A stretch of 64,000 nt of DNA from Pseudobutyrivibrio sp. (GCA_017557435.1 JAFYYR010000028.1:154664-218663); one strand, 5' to 3'. Numbered from the stretch's first letter, positions 8,483 through 17,623 are shown. The notes: generated by a model from the letters alone, not told the origin. Translations and numbers: made by a program.

Positions 8483-10008
8483 GGGAGCTTGGCTAATACT
8501 TTAGCTTTGATGTAATCCACCTCTTCTATCTTCATAAACAGAAGAATCACTCCATAGCCAGCCAGGCCGATTAGAGCTGAAAGCATAAATAATAAAATAT
8601 CATTGTGAATGAAATGCTTTACAACAAGCACAACTGCCACTGTATATATTATAGCTGGTATCTGCTTAAGTAACACAGGAATGTGAACCAAAAGGCTGTA
8701 ATCATGTATGTGTGACTTCAACATCTTTGAATTTATCAAAAAGTTGATTGTCAAACTAATTGAACTTGCAATTGTAATACCCATAATTCCAATATGTCTT
8801 GATAAGACGATACTGAAAAATATGTTAAAGGCAACTGCAAATATACCTGTAATCATAGGTCTCTTAGTATCTTTGAATGAATACAATCCGCGGACTATTA
8901 TATCTCTTATGCCCATGCTGGTAAAGCCAATGGCATATCCTATCAATGAGGCTGTAACCATGCTCACAGAGGTATCCTGGAAAGCACCTCGCTCAAAGGC
9001 AATGGATACAATTGAATCAGCCGTCAAGCATGTCACTATTGTGATAGGAAGCATAATGCAAATCATTATGTTGATAGCCTTTTTCATTGTATCTATCAGC
9101 TTATCAAAATCATTGCTAGATGCATATATTGAGAAATTTACATATAACACATCCACAAGATTGTTAATAAGAAGGAATGTGACAAACTCCTCCAATGTAA
9201 CTGCATAAGCAAGAGCTGCTGGGCCATCATCACTAATAGCTGTAGAAAGAGAATTGTCTACAATCTTATTAATCTGGGCCACGGAACTTCCAATAAATAG
9301 TGGAAGAGCTGTAATCAATAAAGTCTTTATCTCAGGCACGTCCTTAAATTTTACAAAAGAAAGTTTAAAGTGACGACGCCCTCTAATTAAAAGCAATGTT
9401 CCAAAGCAAATATAACTTGCATATTGGGCAATAACAAGAACATCTACGCCCTTCATGGAGCTAAGAATAACACAGCATAAAATCGTAACTATACTTGTAA
9501 TGGCCGACTCAGTTCTGCTAATAACGAAATCTTTGTTAGCATCCATAACCGAGCTCCACACAAGTGTAACTACGGCAAATAAAAAGAAGGGATAACATAT
9601 TCTTAAATATGTTTGTAATTGTTCAATTTTCTCTGGATCATTTGCCCATCCCACTGAAGCCACAGTCGAAATCAGTGGAGTAAATACGTATGCTAAAACT
9701 GTAACAATAATTACTATTGGAACTAGCAATTCCAGACAAGCACTAATTACTTTTGAAGCAGCATCTCTGCCCTTATTTACCAAAGTATGTGTATATATAC
9801 TGACTAGTGATAAAGTAATGGCTCTGATAAACGCTGAAGAAAGTGTCCCTACAAAACCAAATGCTACAAAATATGCAGATGTATCTAAATTGGTTCCAAA
9901 ATAATAAGCTATTACAGCTTGTTTAACAAATCCAAGTACTTTAAAAAACATGGATAATATCGTGATTACGATCGTGGTACTCACAATACTTTTTGTCTGT
10001 TTACTCAT
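8470..10008 (-). CDS. MurJ/MviN-type lipid-linked sugar flippase
   Basis: A protein of 512 residues with about 14 hydrophobic helices and the MOP/MurJ signature. The N-terminal block is TILSMFFKVLGFVKQAVIAYYFG; a mid-protein block PLFIGSSVAQINKIVDNSLS (about 245-265) and SIAFERGAF are MurJ-like. MurJ proteins flip lipid II. In polysaccharide loci, relatives act as flippases for lipid-linked repeat units. Position between nucleotide-sugar genes favours the second role here. A lone MurJ function cannot be excluded, because the chromosome may carry another copy elsewhere. Confidence 0.85.
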   Translation of the reverse strand: MSKQTKSIVSTTIVITILSMFFKVLGFVKQAVIAYYFGTNLDTSAYFVAFGFVGTLSSAFIRAITLSLVSIYTHTLVNKGRDAASKVISACLELLVPIVIIVTVLAYVFTPLISTVASVGWANDPEKIEQLQTYLRICYPFFLFAVVTLVWSSVMDANKDFVISRTESAITSIVTILCCVILSSMKGVDVLVIAQYASYICFGTLLLIRGRRHFKLSFVKFKDVPEIKTLLITALPLFIGSSVAQINKIVDNSLSTAISDDGPAALAYAVTLEEFVTFLLINNLVDVLYVNFSIYASSNDFDKLIDTMKKAINIMICIMLPITIVTCLTADSIVSIAFERGAFQDTSVSMVTASLIGYAIGFTSMGIRDIIVRGLYSFKDTKRPMITGIFAVAFNIFFSIVLSRHIGIMGITIASSISLTINFLINSKMLKSHIHDYSLLVHIPVLLKQIPAIIYTVAVVLVVKHFIHNDILLFMLSALIGLAGYGVILLFMKIEEVDYIKAKVLAKLPNRR

Positions 10009-10107
10009 ATTCTCTACCTATTCTTTTCCTTCATAAGCCATATAAGTATAACTCTTGAATCTCTGAAAAGCTAGTTTATTATCAAATACCACGAGGCTAC
10101 TAGAGCT

Positions 10108-10137
10108 ACTTGTTTATGTAATATTACATAAACAAGT
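10108..10137. repeat. Perfect 30-bp palindrome upstream of flippase gene
   Basis: ACTTGTTTATGTAAT is followed directly by its exact reverse complement. Weaker outer arms AATACC and GGTATT flank it. It lies 100 bases upstream of the flippase start, between that gene and the terminator of the preceding gene. It could be an operator or a cruciform. There is no spacer and no adjacent T-run, so it is not a standard terminator. Confidence 0.7.
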
Positions 10138-10154
10138 TTTGGTATTGAAAAAAT

Positions 10155-10175
10155 GAGTCATGCCAAGCATGACCC
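10155..10175 (-). terminator. Intrinsic terminator after fnlA
   Basis: On the minus strand GGGTCATGC, TTG and GCATGACTC are followed by ATTTTTTC, just beyond the fnlA stop. Confidence 0.85.
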
Positions 10176-10193
10176 ATTTGAATTTAAAGATTA

Positions 10194-11237
10194 TTATTTA
10201 TCCCACTTCTCTAACATCTCGCGTACGTAGTCAGTAGTCATAATCTTGTCTACTGTGCCCTGAACATCAAGACGGTTTGTGTTGTGAGAAGTGTATGCGT
10301 CGTTTGCCATAGTGTTAACCTGGCCATCAACGAAGAACTTGTCATAGTTAAGGTCACGTCCATCAGGAAGAACGCGGTAGTAGTTGCCCATGTCAACTGA
10401 GCGAACGCACTCTTCGTTTGTCATAAGTGTCTCGAAAAGCTTCTCGCCGTGACGAGTACCGATGATTTTTGTGCCTGTATCTCCAAAGAGCTGCTGAACA
10501 GCCTTAGCAAGGTCGCCGATTGTAGAGGCATCTGCCTTCTGAACGAAAAGATCACCAGGCTCACCGTGCTCGAATGCGAACATAACAAGCGCAACTGCCT
10601 CATCAAGATTCATAAGGAAACGAGTCATGTTAGGGTCAGTGATTGTAATAGGATTTCCTGCCTTAATCTGGTCGATGAAAAGTGGAATAACTGAACCACG
10701 AGAGCACATTACATTACCATAACGTGTACAGCAGATTGTAGTCTTGCCTGCAGCTACACGAGCATTTGCTCCGATAACTTTCTCCATCATAGCCTTTGAA
10801 ATACCCATTGCATTGATTGGGTAAGCAGCCTTGTCAGTTGAAAGACATACAACTCTCTGAACGCCAGCGTCAACAGCTGCATGAAGCACATTATCAGTAC
10901 CCTCTACATTTGTACGAACAGCTTCCATTGGGAAGAACTCGCATGAAGGAACCTGCTTAAGTGCTGCTGCATGGAAAATGAAATCAACACCTGGCATAGC
11001 ATCCTGAACTGAGCGCATATTTCTAACATCACCGATGTAGAACTTTACCTTGCCAGCAAGGTCTGGGTGCTCAGCCTGAAGCTGATGTCTCATATCATCC
11101 TGCTTTTTCTCATCACGTGAGAAAATACGGATTTCTTTTAAATCAGAATCCAAAAAATGCTTAAGTACAGTAGAACCAAAAGAACCTGTACCTCCTGTTA
11201 TCATAAGAGTCTTGTCTTTAAATAATTCACAATTCAT
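10194..11237 (-). CDS. fnlA: UDP-GlcNAc 4,6-dehydratase/5-epimerase of L-FucNAc pathway
   Basis: A 347-residue extended short-chain dehydrogenase of the CapE/WbjB/FnlA type. The Rossmann motif is ITGGTGSFG (about residues 13-21). The catalytic-site block CLSTDKAAYPINAMGISKAM holds the family's altered MxxxK, with TDKA in place of the usual Ser/Thr context. RFLMNLDEAV and GTRHGEKLFETL are CapE-like. Its role is the first step of UDP-L-FucNAc synthesis from UDP-GlcNAc. FnlB and FnlC are encoded directly upstream in the same direction, which is the strongest support for this pathway. The structured element C occupies its leader. Confidence 0.9.
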   Translation of the reverse strand: MNCELFKDKTLMITGGTGSFGSTVLKHFLDSDLKEIRIFSRDEKKQDDMRHQLQAEHPDLAGKVKFYIGDVRNMRSVQDAMPGVDFIFHAAALKQVPSCEFFPMEAVRTNVEGTDNVLHAAVDAGVQRVVCLSTDKAAYPINAMGISKAMMEKVIGANARVAAGKTTICCTRYGNVMCSRGSVIPLFIDQIKAGNPITITDPNMTRFLMNLDEAVALVMFAFEHGEPGDLFVQKADASTIGDLAKAVQQLFGDTGTKIIGTRHGEKLFETLMTNEECVRSVDMGNYYRVLPDGRDLNYDKFFVDGQVNTMANDAYTSHNTNRLDVQGTVDKIMTTDYVREMLEKWDK

Positions 11238-11256
11238 CTTCTTAATCTCCTAATCC

Positions 11257-11450
11257 GCTAGTTACTCTCTCAGCCCTACGCTCCCGCAGGCCACCTCCCA
11301 TACTCGGGTAAGGAAACCTTCCCGCCCGGTGTGGGCCCCTTCCTTACCCGGCATGGGGCCGTCTCCGTTCCACTACGGTCGGTGCTGGGCGAATGTCCAC
11401 CGGACATTCAGCACCCTGCTCGCGCTCACCTAGCTAAAATACTAACTAGC
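11257..11450 (-). other. Structured intergenic element, copy C (long, GC-rich)
   Basis: The outer arms GCTAGTTA (11257-11264) and TAACTAGC (11443-11450) correspond in place to the outer stem of copies A and B. After the left arm, ACTCTCTCAGCCCTACGCTC resembles the same part of A and B. The interior is different and GC-rich: CGGGTAAGGAA (11305-11315) pairs with TTCCTTACCCG (11340-11350). GGTGCT and GAATGTCC pair with GGACATTC and AGCACC (11381-11415). No gene is seen here. Confidence 0.55.
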
Positions 11451-11522
11451 TCATATAAAAATATTATTTACAACATTCTAACCGTCGGCACAGCGCCACG
11501 AGTCGTCGGCCAGTGGGCCTCC

Positions 11523-11561
11523 TGATATTCAAAACCTTCGCAAGCTCGGTTTTAAATATCA
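11523..11561 (-). terminator. Hairpin overlapping the fnlC stop codon
   Basis: On the minus strand TGATATTTAAAACC and GGTTTTGAATATCA form a 14-bp stem with one G-U pair. The stem includes the fnlC stop codon. There is no strong T-run, so it may be a weak terminator or an mRNA 3'-end stabiliser. Confidence 0.45.
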
Positions 11562-12709
11562 CGTCGCCATACCATTCTGTTGACTACGTTAGTGTAGCTC
11601 TGGATGATTTTGACTACCTTTGTGGAAACATTTTCCTCTACGTAGTCAGGTACTGGAATGCCAAGGTCACCATTTTCGTTCATTTCTACTGCGGTGTCAA
11701 CTGCCTGTAAAAGTGACTTCTCATCGATGCCGGCCAGCACGAAGCAAGCCTTATCAAGTGCCTCTGGACGCTCAGTTGATGTGCGGATGCACACAGCTGG
11801 GAATGGTCTGCCAATGCTTGTAAAGAAGCTTGATTCCTCTGGGAGTGTTCCCGAATCTGAAATCACTGCAAATGCATTCATCTGCAAATGATTGTAGTCG
11901 TGGAAACCAAGTGGCTCATGCATCTTAACTCTAGGGTCAAGCTTGAAGCCTGATTCCTCAAGACGCTTTCTAGAGCGTGGATGACAGCTGTAAAGAATTG
12001 GCATGTCATATTTCTCAGCCAGCTTATTAATAGCTGTAAACAGGCTGGTGAAATTCTTTTCTGTATCGATGTTCTCCTCGCGGTGTGCTGAGAGAAGCAT
12101 GTATTTTTTAGGCTCAAGTCCAAGCTTTGTAAGGACTCCAGATGCCTCGATTGACTCAAGATTCTCGTGGAGAACTTCTGCCATTGGAGAACCAGTTACA
12201 TAGGTGCGCTCCTTAGGGAGTCCACACTCTGCCAAGTAGCGGCGAGCGTGCTCTGAGTATGCCAAATTAACATCAGAAATTATATCAACTATACGGCGGT
12301 TAGTCTCCTCTGGAAGGCATTCGTCCTTGCATCTGTTTCCTGCTTCCATGTGGAAGATAGGAATGTGAAGACGCTTTGCAGAAATAGCTGCAAGACATGA
12401 ATTGGTATCACCCAAAACTAAAAGTGCATCTGGCTGAATCTCCACCATGAGCTCGTAAGATTTTGCAATGATATTACCAATTGTCTGACCAAGATTATCG
12501 CCTACTGCATCCATGTAGACCTCAGGATCATCAAGCTGCAAATCCTTGAAGAATACACCGTTAAGATTGTAATCATAATTCTGGCCAGTGTGAGCAAGCA
12601 CACAGTCAAAATACTTGCGGCACTTTTTAATAACCGCAGCAAGTCTAATAATCTCAGGACGTGTCCCTACTATTATTAGTAACTTAAGTTTTCCATTATT
12701 CTTAAACAT
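11552..12709 (-). CDS. fnlC: UDP-N-acetyl-L-fucosamine synthase (2-epimerase, WecB-like)
   Basis: A protein of 385 residues in the non-hydrolysing UDP-GlcNAc 2-epimerase family. Landmarks are IIVGTRPEIIRLA near the N-terminus, LVLGDTNSCLAA, HMEAGNRC, PEETNRRIVD, LLSAHREENID and SDSGTLPEESSFF with the UDP-binding site. CapG/WbjD/FnlC performs the final C2 epimerisation to UDP-L-FucNAc. Assignment to FnlC rather than WecB rests on being sandwiched between FnlB and FnlA. No AGGAGG-type ribosome binding site is obvious, and the gene's leader is almost wholly the structured element B. Confidence 0.9.
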   Translation of the reverse strand: MFKNNGKLKLLIIVGTRPEIIRLAAVIKKCRKYFDCVLAHTGQNYDYNLNGVFFKDLQLDDPEVYMDAVGDNLGQTIGNIIAKSYELMVEIQPDALLVLGDTNSCLAAISAKRLHIPIFHMEAGNRCKDECLPEETNRRIVDIISDVNLAYSEHARRYLAECGLPKERTYVTGSPMAEVLHENLESIEASGVLTKLGLEPKKYMLLSAHREENIDTEKNFTSLFTAINKLAEKYDMPILYSCHPRSRKRLEESGFKLDPRVKMHEPLGFHDYNHLQMNAFAVISDSGTLPEESSFFTSIGRPFPAVCIRTSTERPEALDKACFVLAGIDEKSLLQAVDTAVEMNENGDLGIPVPDYVEENVSTKVVKIIQSYTNVVNRMVWRRDI

Positions 12710-12725
12710 TCAATACTCCAAATCC

Positions 12726-12810
12726 GCTGGTTACAGCTACAAGCCTGAGTATTTCTCCGCTCGACTAACACGTCTCGCTCAAGAAATCTCAGAGCTTGAT
12801 GCTTACCAGC
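12726..12810 (-). other. Structured intergenic element, copy B
   Basis: The outer arms are GCTGGT (12726-12731) and ACCAGC (12805-12810). The inner arms are CAAGCCTGAGTATTTCT and AGAAATCTCAGAGCTTG. The loop CGCTCGACTAACACGTCT is identical to copy A. Differences from copy A in both outer and inner arms occur as paired changes (TA to GC in the outer arm; AAG/CTT to GAG/CTC and TCAC/GTGA to TTCT/AGAA in the inner arm). Pairing is therefore preserved. Confidence 0.65.
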
Positions 12811-12831
12811 TCATTAAAATTATTAAATACA

Positions 12832-14055
12832 CTATACTATCTCATAGTAGGTATCTGGGCGGTTGGGTTCCAACTGTTCATTGGCCCACATAAGTGTAAC
12901 CAAATCCTGAGAGTCAGAAAGATTGATAATGTTGTGAGTGTATCCAGGGAGCATGTGCACTGCCTGAATCTTCTCACCTGACACCTCATACTCAATAACT
13001 GGGAATGGATTGCCATCTACATCTAATCCTACACGGCGCTGCTGAATCAAGCCGTGGCCTGAAACAACGATGAAAAATTCCCACTTAGTATGGTGCCAAT
13101 GCTGGCCCTTTGTAATGCCAGGCTTGGAAATATTAACAGAGAACTGACCGTGGTCAGCTGTCTTTAAAAGCTCTGTAAACGAACCTCTATTATCCACATT
13201 CATTTTCAAATCAAAGCATGCCTTGTCCTTTGGCAAATAGCTAAGATATGTGCTGTAAAGCTTTTTCGCAAATGAGCCATTTGGAATGGCTGGCATCTGC
13301 AGAGTCTTTGGCTGAGCAACAAAGCTATCAAGAAGCTCAACAATCTCTCCCAATGTAACATGGTGAGTAACTGGAACGAAGCAATACTTGCCTGCTGTGT
13401 CAGGAACAACCTGTCCCTCATCATCGAAATCACATCGATGCTCATCACCTCTTAAGGCATCCACCATCTCATTTACCAAATCGTCTATATATACAAGCTC
13501 AAGCTCTGTAGTCGGATCATTGACTGTAATCTCTAAATCATTGGCCTTGTTGTTGCAGAAAGTAGCAACTGCTGAGTTGTAATTAGGTCTGCACCATTTA
13601 CCAAAAAGATTAGGGAAACGGTACACCAAAACCTTTGCCCCGGTCTCCTGCTCATATTTAAAGAAAAGCTCCTCACCTGCAAGCTTGCTCTGTCCGTACT
13701 CACTGCCTGCGTAGCGGCCAAGAAGTGTGGCCTGGATAGAGGATGAAATCATAACAGGGCATGTATTACCATGCTTTTTAAGTGTATCTAAAAGTGTGCT
13801 GGCAAATCCAAAATTGCCTGCCATGAATTCACTATTGTCCTTTGGACGATTGACACCTGCAAGATTGAAAACAAAATCGCAGTCGCTGCAATAGCGGTCA
13901 AGCTCCTCTGGAGTTGAATCCATATCATATTCATAAATAACAAGCTCATCAGTGTCGATGCCGTGGAAACGGTCTCTACCGTCAGCGGCGCACTTAAGAG
14001 TCTCAACTAAATTTTTCCCAACAAATCCGGCTGCACCGGTAATCAGAATCTTCAA
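12832..14055 (-). CDS. fnlB: Bifunctional NAD(P)-dependent epimerase/reductase with cupin domain (CapF/WbjC)
   Basis: A protein of 407 residues with two domains. The N-terminal Rossmann SDR domain has ITGAAGFVGKNLVE at residues 5-18 and YGQSKLAGEE with the catalytic Tyr-Lys pair near 125. The C-terminal cupin domain (about 285-407) has KPGITKGQHWHHTKWEFFIV with metal-binding His/Glu residues and LPGYTHNIINLS. This architecture is diagnostic of CapF/FnlB, which epimerises at C3 and reduces at C4 in UDP-L-FucNAc synthesis. It is the first gene of the fnlB-fnlC-fnlA run. A small leader hairpin (AGCGCC/GGCGCA, about 14069-14094) lies upstream. Confidence 0.93.
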   Translation of the reverse strand: MKILITGAAGFVGKNLVETLKCAADGRDRFHGIDTDELVIYEYDMDSTPEELDRYCSDCDFVFNLAGVNRPKDNSEFMAGNFGFASTLLDTLKKHGNTCPVMISSSIQATLLGRYAGSEYGQSKLAGEELFFKYEQETGAKVLVYRFPNLFGKWCRPNYNSAVATFCNNKANDLEITVNDPTTELELVYIDDLVNEMVDALRGDEHRCDFDDEGQVVPDTAGKYCFVPVTHHVTLGEIVELLDSFVAQPKTLQMPAIPNGSFAKKLYSTYLSYLPKDKACFDLKMNVDNRGSFTELLKTADHGQFSVNISKPGITKGQHWHHTKWEFFIVVSGHGLIQQRRVGLDVDGNPFPVIEYEVSGEKIQAVHMLPGYTHNIINLSDSQDLVTLMWANEQLEPNRPDTYYEIV

Positions 14056-14127
14056 TTTTTCTCTCCTGTCATAGCGCCAAATAAATATAGGCGCACATAA
14101 TCTGTTTAATTATAGCACAATAAAAAA

Positions 14128-14155
14128 ACAAGTACACCCCCGGTATACTTGTTTT
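14128..14155 (-). terminator. Intrinsic terminator after the 14.2-kb gene
   Basis: On the minus strand AACAAGTATACC and GGTGTACTTGTT pair (one G-U) and are followed by TTTTTTTATT. It insulates the fnl run from upstream genes. Confidence 0.8.
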
Positions 14156-14175
14156 AATGTTACTATGTTTTAAAT

Positions 14176-14595
14176 CTATCCCAGATTCAGAGCATCCATA
14201 ATACGCTGCAATAAAGTCTTGCTACGTCTTTTATAGGTAAACTTCATGGTGGAATACTTGGAAAGTGGATCTGCGTTGGCGTCCATCTTCTCACAGAAAA
14301 TATTCATCCAAACCACATCCTCGTCCTTGCCCTGGAAATCATCAAACGTCAGCTCTTGACTCTTCAGCCCGTCCGAACGCTTTTTAATATTGATAAGTCG
14401 CTGATAGGTCACATCCCACTCAGGAATCGCCTCTCTAGCCTCAGTTACTGCCTCTTTCATGCGCTTAATGTATTCGGTAACTCCATGCTCCTGCACATTA
14501 AATCGCTCGCAAAGTATCTCGTCGAATATTTTATACTCATCAAAGAAGCGCTCATTTGTTTTTCGTGTTTGTCCCCTAATACTTGAACCTGCCAT
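14176..14595 (-). CDS. Hypothetical protein, 139 residues
   Basis: No family was recognised. The protein is soluble and charged with predicted helices. It has no signal peptide and no membrane segment, and the C-terminus is basic (FTYKRRSKTLLQRIMDAL), which could be amphipathic. It sits between the polysaccharide gene set and a polytopic membrane protein, with its own terminator. A regulatory or structural role in the same locus is possible but unsupported. Codon usage looks normal for the region, so I treat it as a real gene. Confidence 0.6.
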   Translation of the reverse strand: MAGSSIRGQTRKTNERFFDEYKIFDEILCERFNVQEHGVTEYIKRMKEAVTEAREAIPEWDVTYQRLINIKKRSDGLKSQELTFDDFQGKDEDVVWMNIFCEKMDANADPLSKYSTMKFTYKRRSKTLLQRIMDALNLG

Positions 14596-14757
14596 AACTT
14601 TCCCCTCTCAGTTACATTCAGCTAAAAATGTGTCCATAACTCCAATTCCAAACACTAATCATCTATTCAATTATCTCTATTAATTATATCGTAAAAAAAT
14701 CTGTTATGGTGTATATCCATAATTATTTCATAGAATTATATCGTCTATACGGTAATG

Positions 14758-15885
14758 CTACTCATCCTTGCCTGATAATCTAAGGACGCTGATGGCTCCA
14801 CTTACAGCCAGGCCAATGAACCAGTAGAACTGGAAAATAAATGCATCCGACTCTATGAAATAATAAACATTAAACAGCACAAAGGCTGAAATCAAAAGTG
14901 TCTTAGTAAAAATTCCCACCGCCTTGTTAAGAGCAAGCTGTATGGTGTCCTTAATTGTAAGGCCGAAGAAAATCAAAATCGGAATAAGAACCATGATTCC
15001 TGATTCACGGCCATAGTCAAGCCACATGTTGCCACTGGTATCAAGCTCTAATACAGTAAAATTAAAATTACCCCAGTGCTGAACAACCATCAAGTGAACA
15101 GCCTCTTTGAAAGCTTCGAAGCGAATATCTCCTACGTATATACGAATTGCAATTAGTGCTATAACAACAAAAACACCCAGCAATACAAAATGCTTAATCT
15201 TATTCACTCTCTCATTTTTAGCTGCAAGCTTGTAAAAGGCAAATGCTAAAAATGCTACCACTATAGAAACAAGCGGAATAAATGAAAATAGGAATGTATT
15301 TTTGCTACTAAACTCACCATCTCTAAATGCCAAGAAGTAGTAGCCCATTCTGGCTATAATCTGATTCCCCTGAGTAAGGCGATAATTCATAATGCCATAA
15401 ACGGTCATGCCGATTGAAACAGCAATAAGTGAAAGCACCGCTCTCTCAGAAGATGTAAACACACCTGCTGTCTTCTCAGCTGTAGGGTTAGCCACCTCCG
15501 CCATAACAGAACCCTCTGGTGTGATTTTGGTGACAGTCTTAGTCTTTTTAGTAGGGCGCACTGCCACAACAAATTTTCCAAAAAGGTACATAAGTACTGG
15601 CATGGCAAGTGTAGTAGGTACCTTCCAAGCCTTACCAGTGTGCTGGTCAAGCATAGCCTTCACTACAAATCCCTCAAAGAGAAAAAGCATACCTAAATCA
15701 AATGGAATCCTAGTTAAATAAATGCTGCGGGCAATGATAAAAATCCCTGCAATTATCATAACTCTCACATTTGTAAGAATGCCGTAGTATAGTCCATAGT
15801 GGACTAGCACCAGGCAAAGTATGAGAAACAATCCATTTTTTATATTCGTTTTTGATTTCAAGTAATTTTTAATATCTGTAATCAC
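14758..15885 (-). CDS. Polytopic membrane protein, possibly O-antigen/EPS polymerase or ligase
   Basis: A 375-residue protein with about 10 hydrophobic segments and a large hydrophilic linker near residues 105-140. An extracytoplasmic loop near residues 250-295 is followed by paired helices. That topology resembles Wzy polymerases and O-antigen ligases. These share little sequence, so the call rests on topology and on the neighbourhood (fnl genes, flippase). No firm motif was seen. A start ATG at 15883-15885 begins MITDIKNYLK. The function remains open. Confidence 0.5.
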   Translation of the reverse strand: MITDIKNYLKSKTNIKNGLFLILCLVLVHYGLYYGILTNVRVMIIAGIFIIARSIYLTRIPFDLGMLFLFEGFVVKAMLDQHTGKAWKVPTTLAMPVLMYLFGKFVVAVRPTKKTKTVTKITPEGSVMAEVANPTAEKTAGVFTSSERAVLSLIAVSIGMTVYGIMNYRLTQGNQIIARMGYYFLAFRDGEFSSKNTFLFSFIPLVSIVVAFLAFAFYKLAAKNERVNKIKHFVLLGVFVVIALIAIRIYVGDIRFEAFKEAVHLMVVQHWGNFNFTVLELDTSGNMWLDYGRESGIMVLIPILIFFGLTIKDTIQLALNKAVGIFTKTLLISAFVLFNVYYFIESDAFIFQFYWFIGLAVSGAISVLRLSGKDE

Positions 15886-15938
15886 TACATATTCTCCAAA
15901 AATTAATATATCCCATTATAAAACACTGATGGCCTATG

Positions 15939-17612
15939 TCAAAGTGATTGGATATATGTATCCATACAAGCAAGGCGAGCTAACACGTAGTTTTCAAAAT
16001 CCAAAAGTCCCACAGTCGGGTCGTGATAGTTGCCATCTGGCCAGCGATTCATAGTACGAGTAAATGCCCCTGAGCCGTAAATATCAGATTCATAATCTGA
16101 AATCATGGCACTAATATTTTCATCGGACCAAAGCCCTGACCTAAGCTGTAAATAACGGTCTCTCACCTGAGATGTTATCTCAGGGTCTCCTGATTGCATG
16201 AGGAAGTAGACGGTAGACCACTCCATAGGAAGGTCATAGTCCGGTGCATTAAAATATGAAGAAATACCGTGGCTTCCCTCTCCATCCACATACCTATTTC
16301 CAAATGTCTGATCCATATCCCATGGGGCAAAAAGTAGCTTATAGCCATCTATGCCAGCGTCGGAATTTTTGGTAGCAGTGTAGAGATTTTTCACTCCCGT
16401 GCCGTAAACATTGTCCACCGCCTGAGTCAGCTTGTAAAAAAGCCACAGGTCAATGGAATTATCCATATCGGAAGTAGCCCTGATTTTATCAGGCTCTCCT
16501 GAGTATGCCATCTCAAAGTAGAGGTTATGGAGCTGCACAAATGAACCAGCATCTCCCTCCTGAACCGAATAGCCTGGCAAAATGTAGATACCGCCTGAGC
16601 CATCCTCGTACTCGCTGTACTCTAGGTCAATTGAATACTCAGAGCCTGCCCAATCCTTTTTCTTGAAAAGAGTCTCATCGTCCTTTAACTTAAATTCCTT
16701 GTCATCGATTGGGTATGTAAGAGCATACAGTCCGTGATATCTGCCATTTATAAATAGCTCCAAAAATCTATATTCATTGGAAACAGGGGCATTCCATTCG
16801 TTGTCCCCTGCGGCCATATCATGCCACAAATTCATGCAAAATACTGTTCTGATTTTCTCATAATCAGAGTAGGCTGCAAATAAAATCCAGTCATCATCTT
16901 CTCGCAGTCCCAACAAATCTGCCTTGGATTTAGAATTCATTTTCCCAGAATCCTCAAGTAGTGACATGCGATAGCTTTTCTGTGGGGCATCGATTGTGGT
17001 GCCTCCACGCATGTGGATTTTGGCTGACTTGTGAATACTGCGGCTAGGTCCATCAAAATCATCACTGTTGTCATATAAATCCATGAAAACAGGTGCGTAA
17101 TCATAGATGGCATAGGTCTCATCCAGGCCCAGCTCATCAATAGTCTCAGCGGAAATAGAAATATTCATCACTGGAAGTGTGGTAAATACCAAATCAGAAA
17201 CACTGACAGAATCAGCTGTGTACAACACCAGCTTCATAGTCTCCCCAGGGTAGATAGCCACCCTAGGACTTTTGGCCAAAAGCATATCTCTAGTAGATGC
17301 GCCTGCATCTGCCAAAGTGATAAATGGAGTATAGCCATCCTCACCAGTAACGGAGTAATAAAAAGTGTTGTCTACAAAGTCGTAAATTAGCTTTTCATCA
17401 TTAAAATAAATATCAGTCACAAGAGGTGTGTCACTTGTGACTCTCTCACTGTAGGCTGTAAAATCCCTGTCGCTAAGCTGAATCTTGTCCCAATAAAAAC
17501 CACCGTGAAGTCTGTTATCGATAAAAAGAACAGCCACAAGCCCAAGACATGCAATCACAAGCAGCAATATTGATTTTATTATCTTTGAATTTTTATAAAT
17601 CGATTGTTCCAT
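15939..17612 (-). CDS. CotH-kinase family secreted protein, copy 1
   Basis: A 557-residue protein with an N-terminal membrane anchor (about residues 12-32) and a C-terminal CotH domain from about residue 170. CotH landmarks include RGGTTIDAPQKSYRMSL, DDWILFAAYSDYEKIRTVFC, the segment KLTQAVDNVYGTGVKNLYTA and the metal-binding block APWDMDQTFG. CotH proteins are atypical protein kinases first seen on spore coats. This one is membrane-anchored with the domain outside. It is a tandem paralogue of the upstream gene, 11 bases away, and divergent from VTC and DUF4956 genes. That grouping recurs in Lachnospiraceae. Confidence 0.88.
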   Translation of the reverse strand: MEQSIYKNSKIIKSILLLVIACLGLVAVLFIDNRLHGGFYWDKIQLSDRDFTAYSERVTSDTPLVTDIYFNDEKLIYDFVDNTFYYSVTGEDGYTPFITLADAGASTRDMLLAKSPRVAIYPGETMKLVLYTADSVSVSDLVFTTLPVMNISISAETIDELGLDETYAIYDYAPVFMDLYDNSDDFDGPSRSIHKSAKIHMRGGTTIDAPQKSYRMSLLEDSGKMNSKSKADLLGLREDDDWILFAAYSDYEKIRTVFCMNLWHDMAAGDNEWNAPVSNEYRFLELFINGRYHGLYALTYPIDDKEFKLKDDETLFKKKDWAGSEYSIDLEYSEYEDGSGGIYILPGYSVQEGDAGSFVQLHNLYFEMAYSGEPDKIRATSDMDNSIDLWLFYKLTQAVDNVYGTGVKNLYTATKNSDAGIDGYKLLFAPWDMDQTFGNRYVDGEGSHGISSYFNAPDYDLPMEWSTVYFLMQSGDPEITSQVRDRYLQLRSGLWSDENISAMISDYESDIYGSGAFTRTMNRWPDGNYHDPTVGLLDFENYVLARLACMDTYIQSL

Positions 17613-17623
17613 AAAATACCTAA

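Noticed and set aside
8708-9208. Plus-strand 166-codon open frame
   Set aside because: Antisense to the MurJ-like flippase; hydrophobic composition mirrors the membrane helices.
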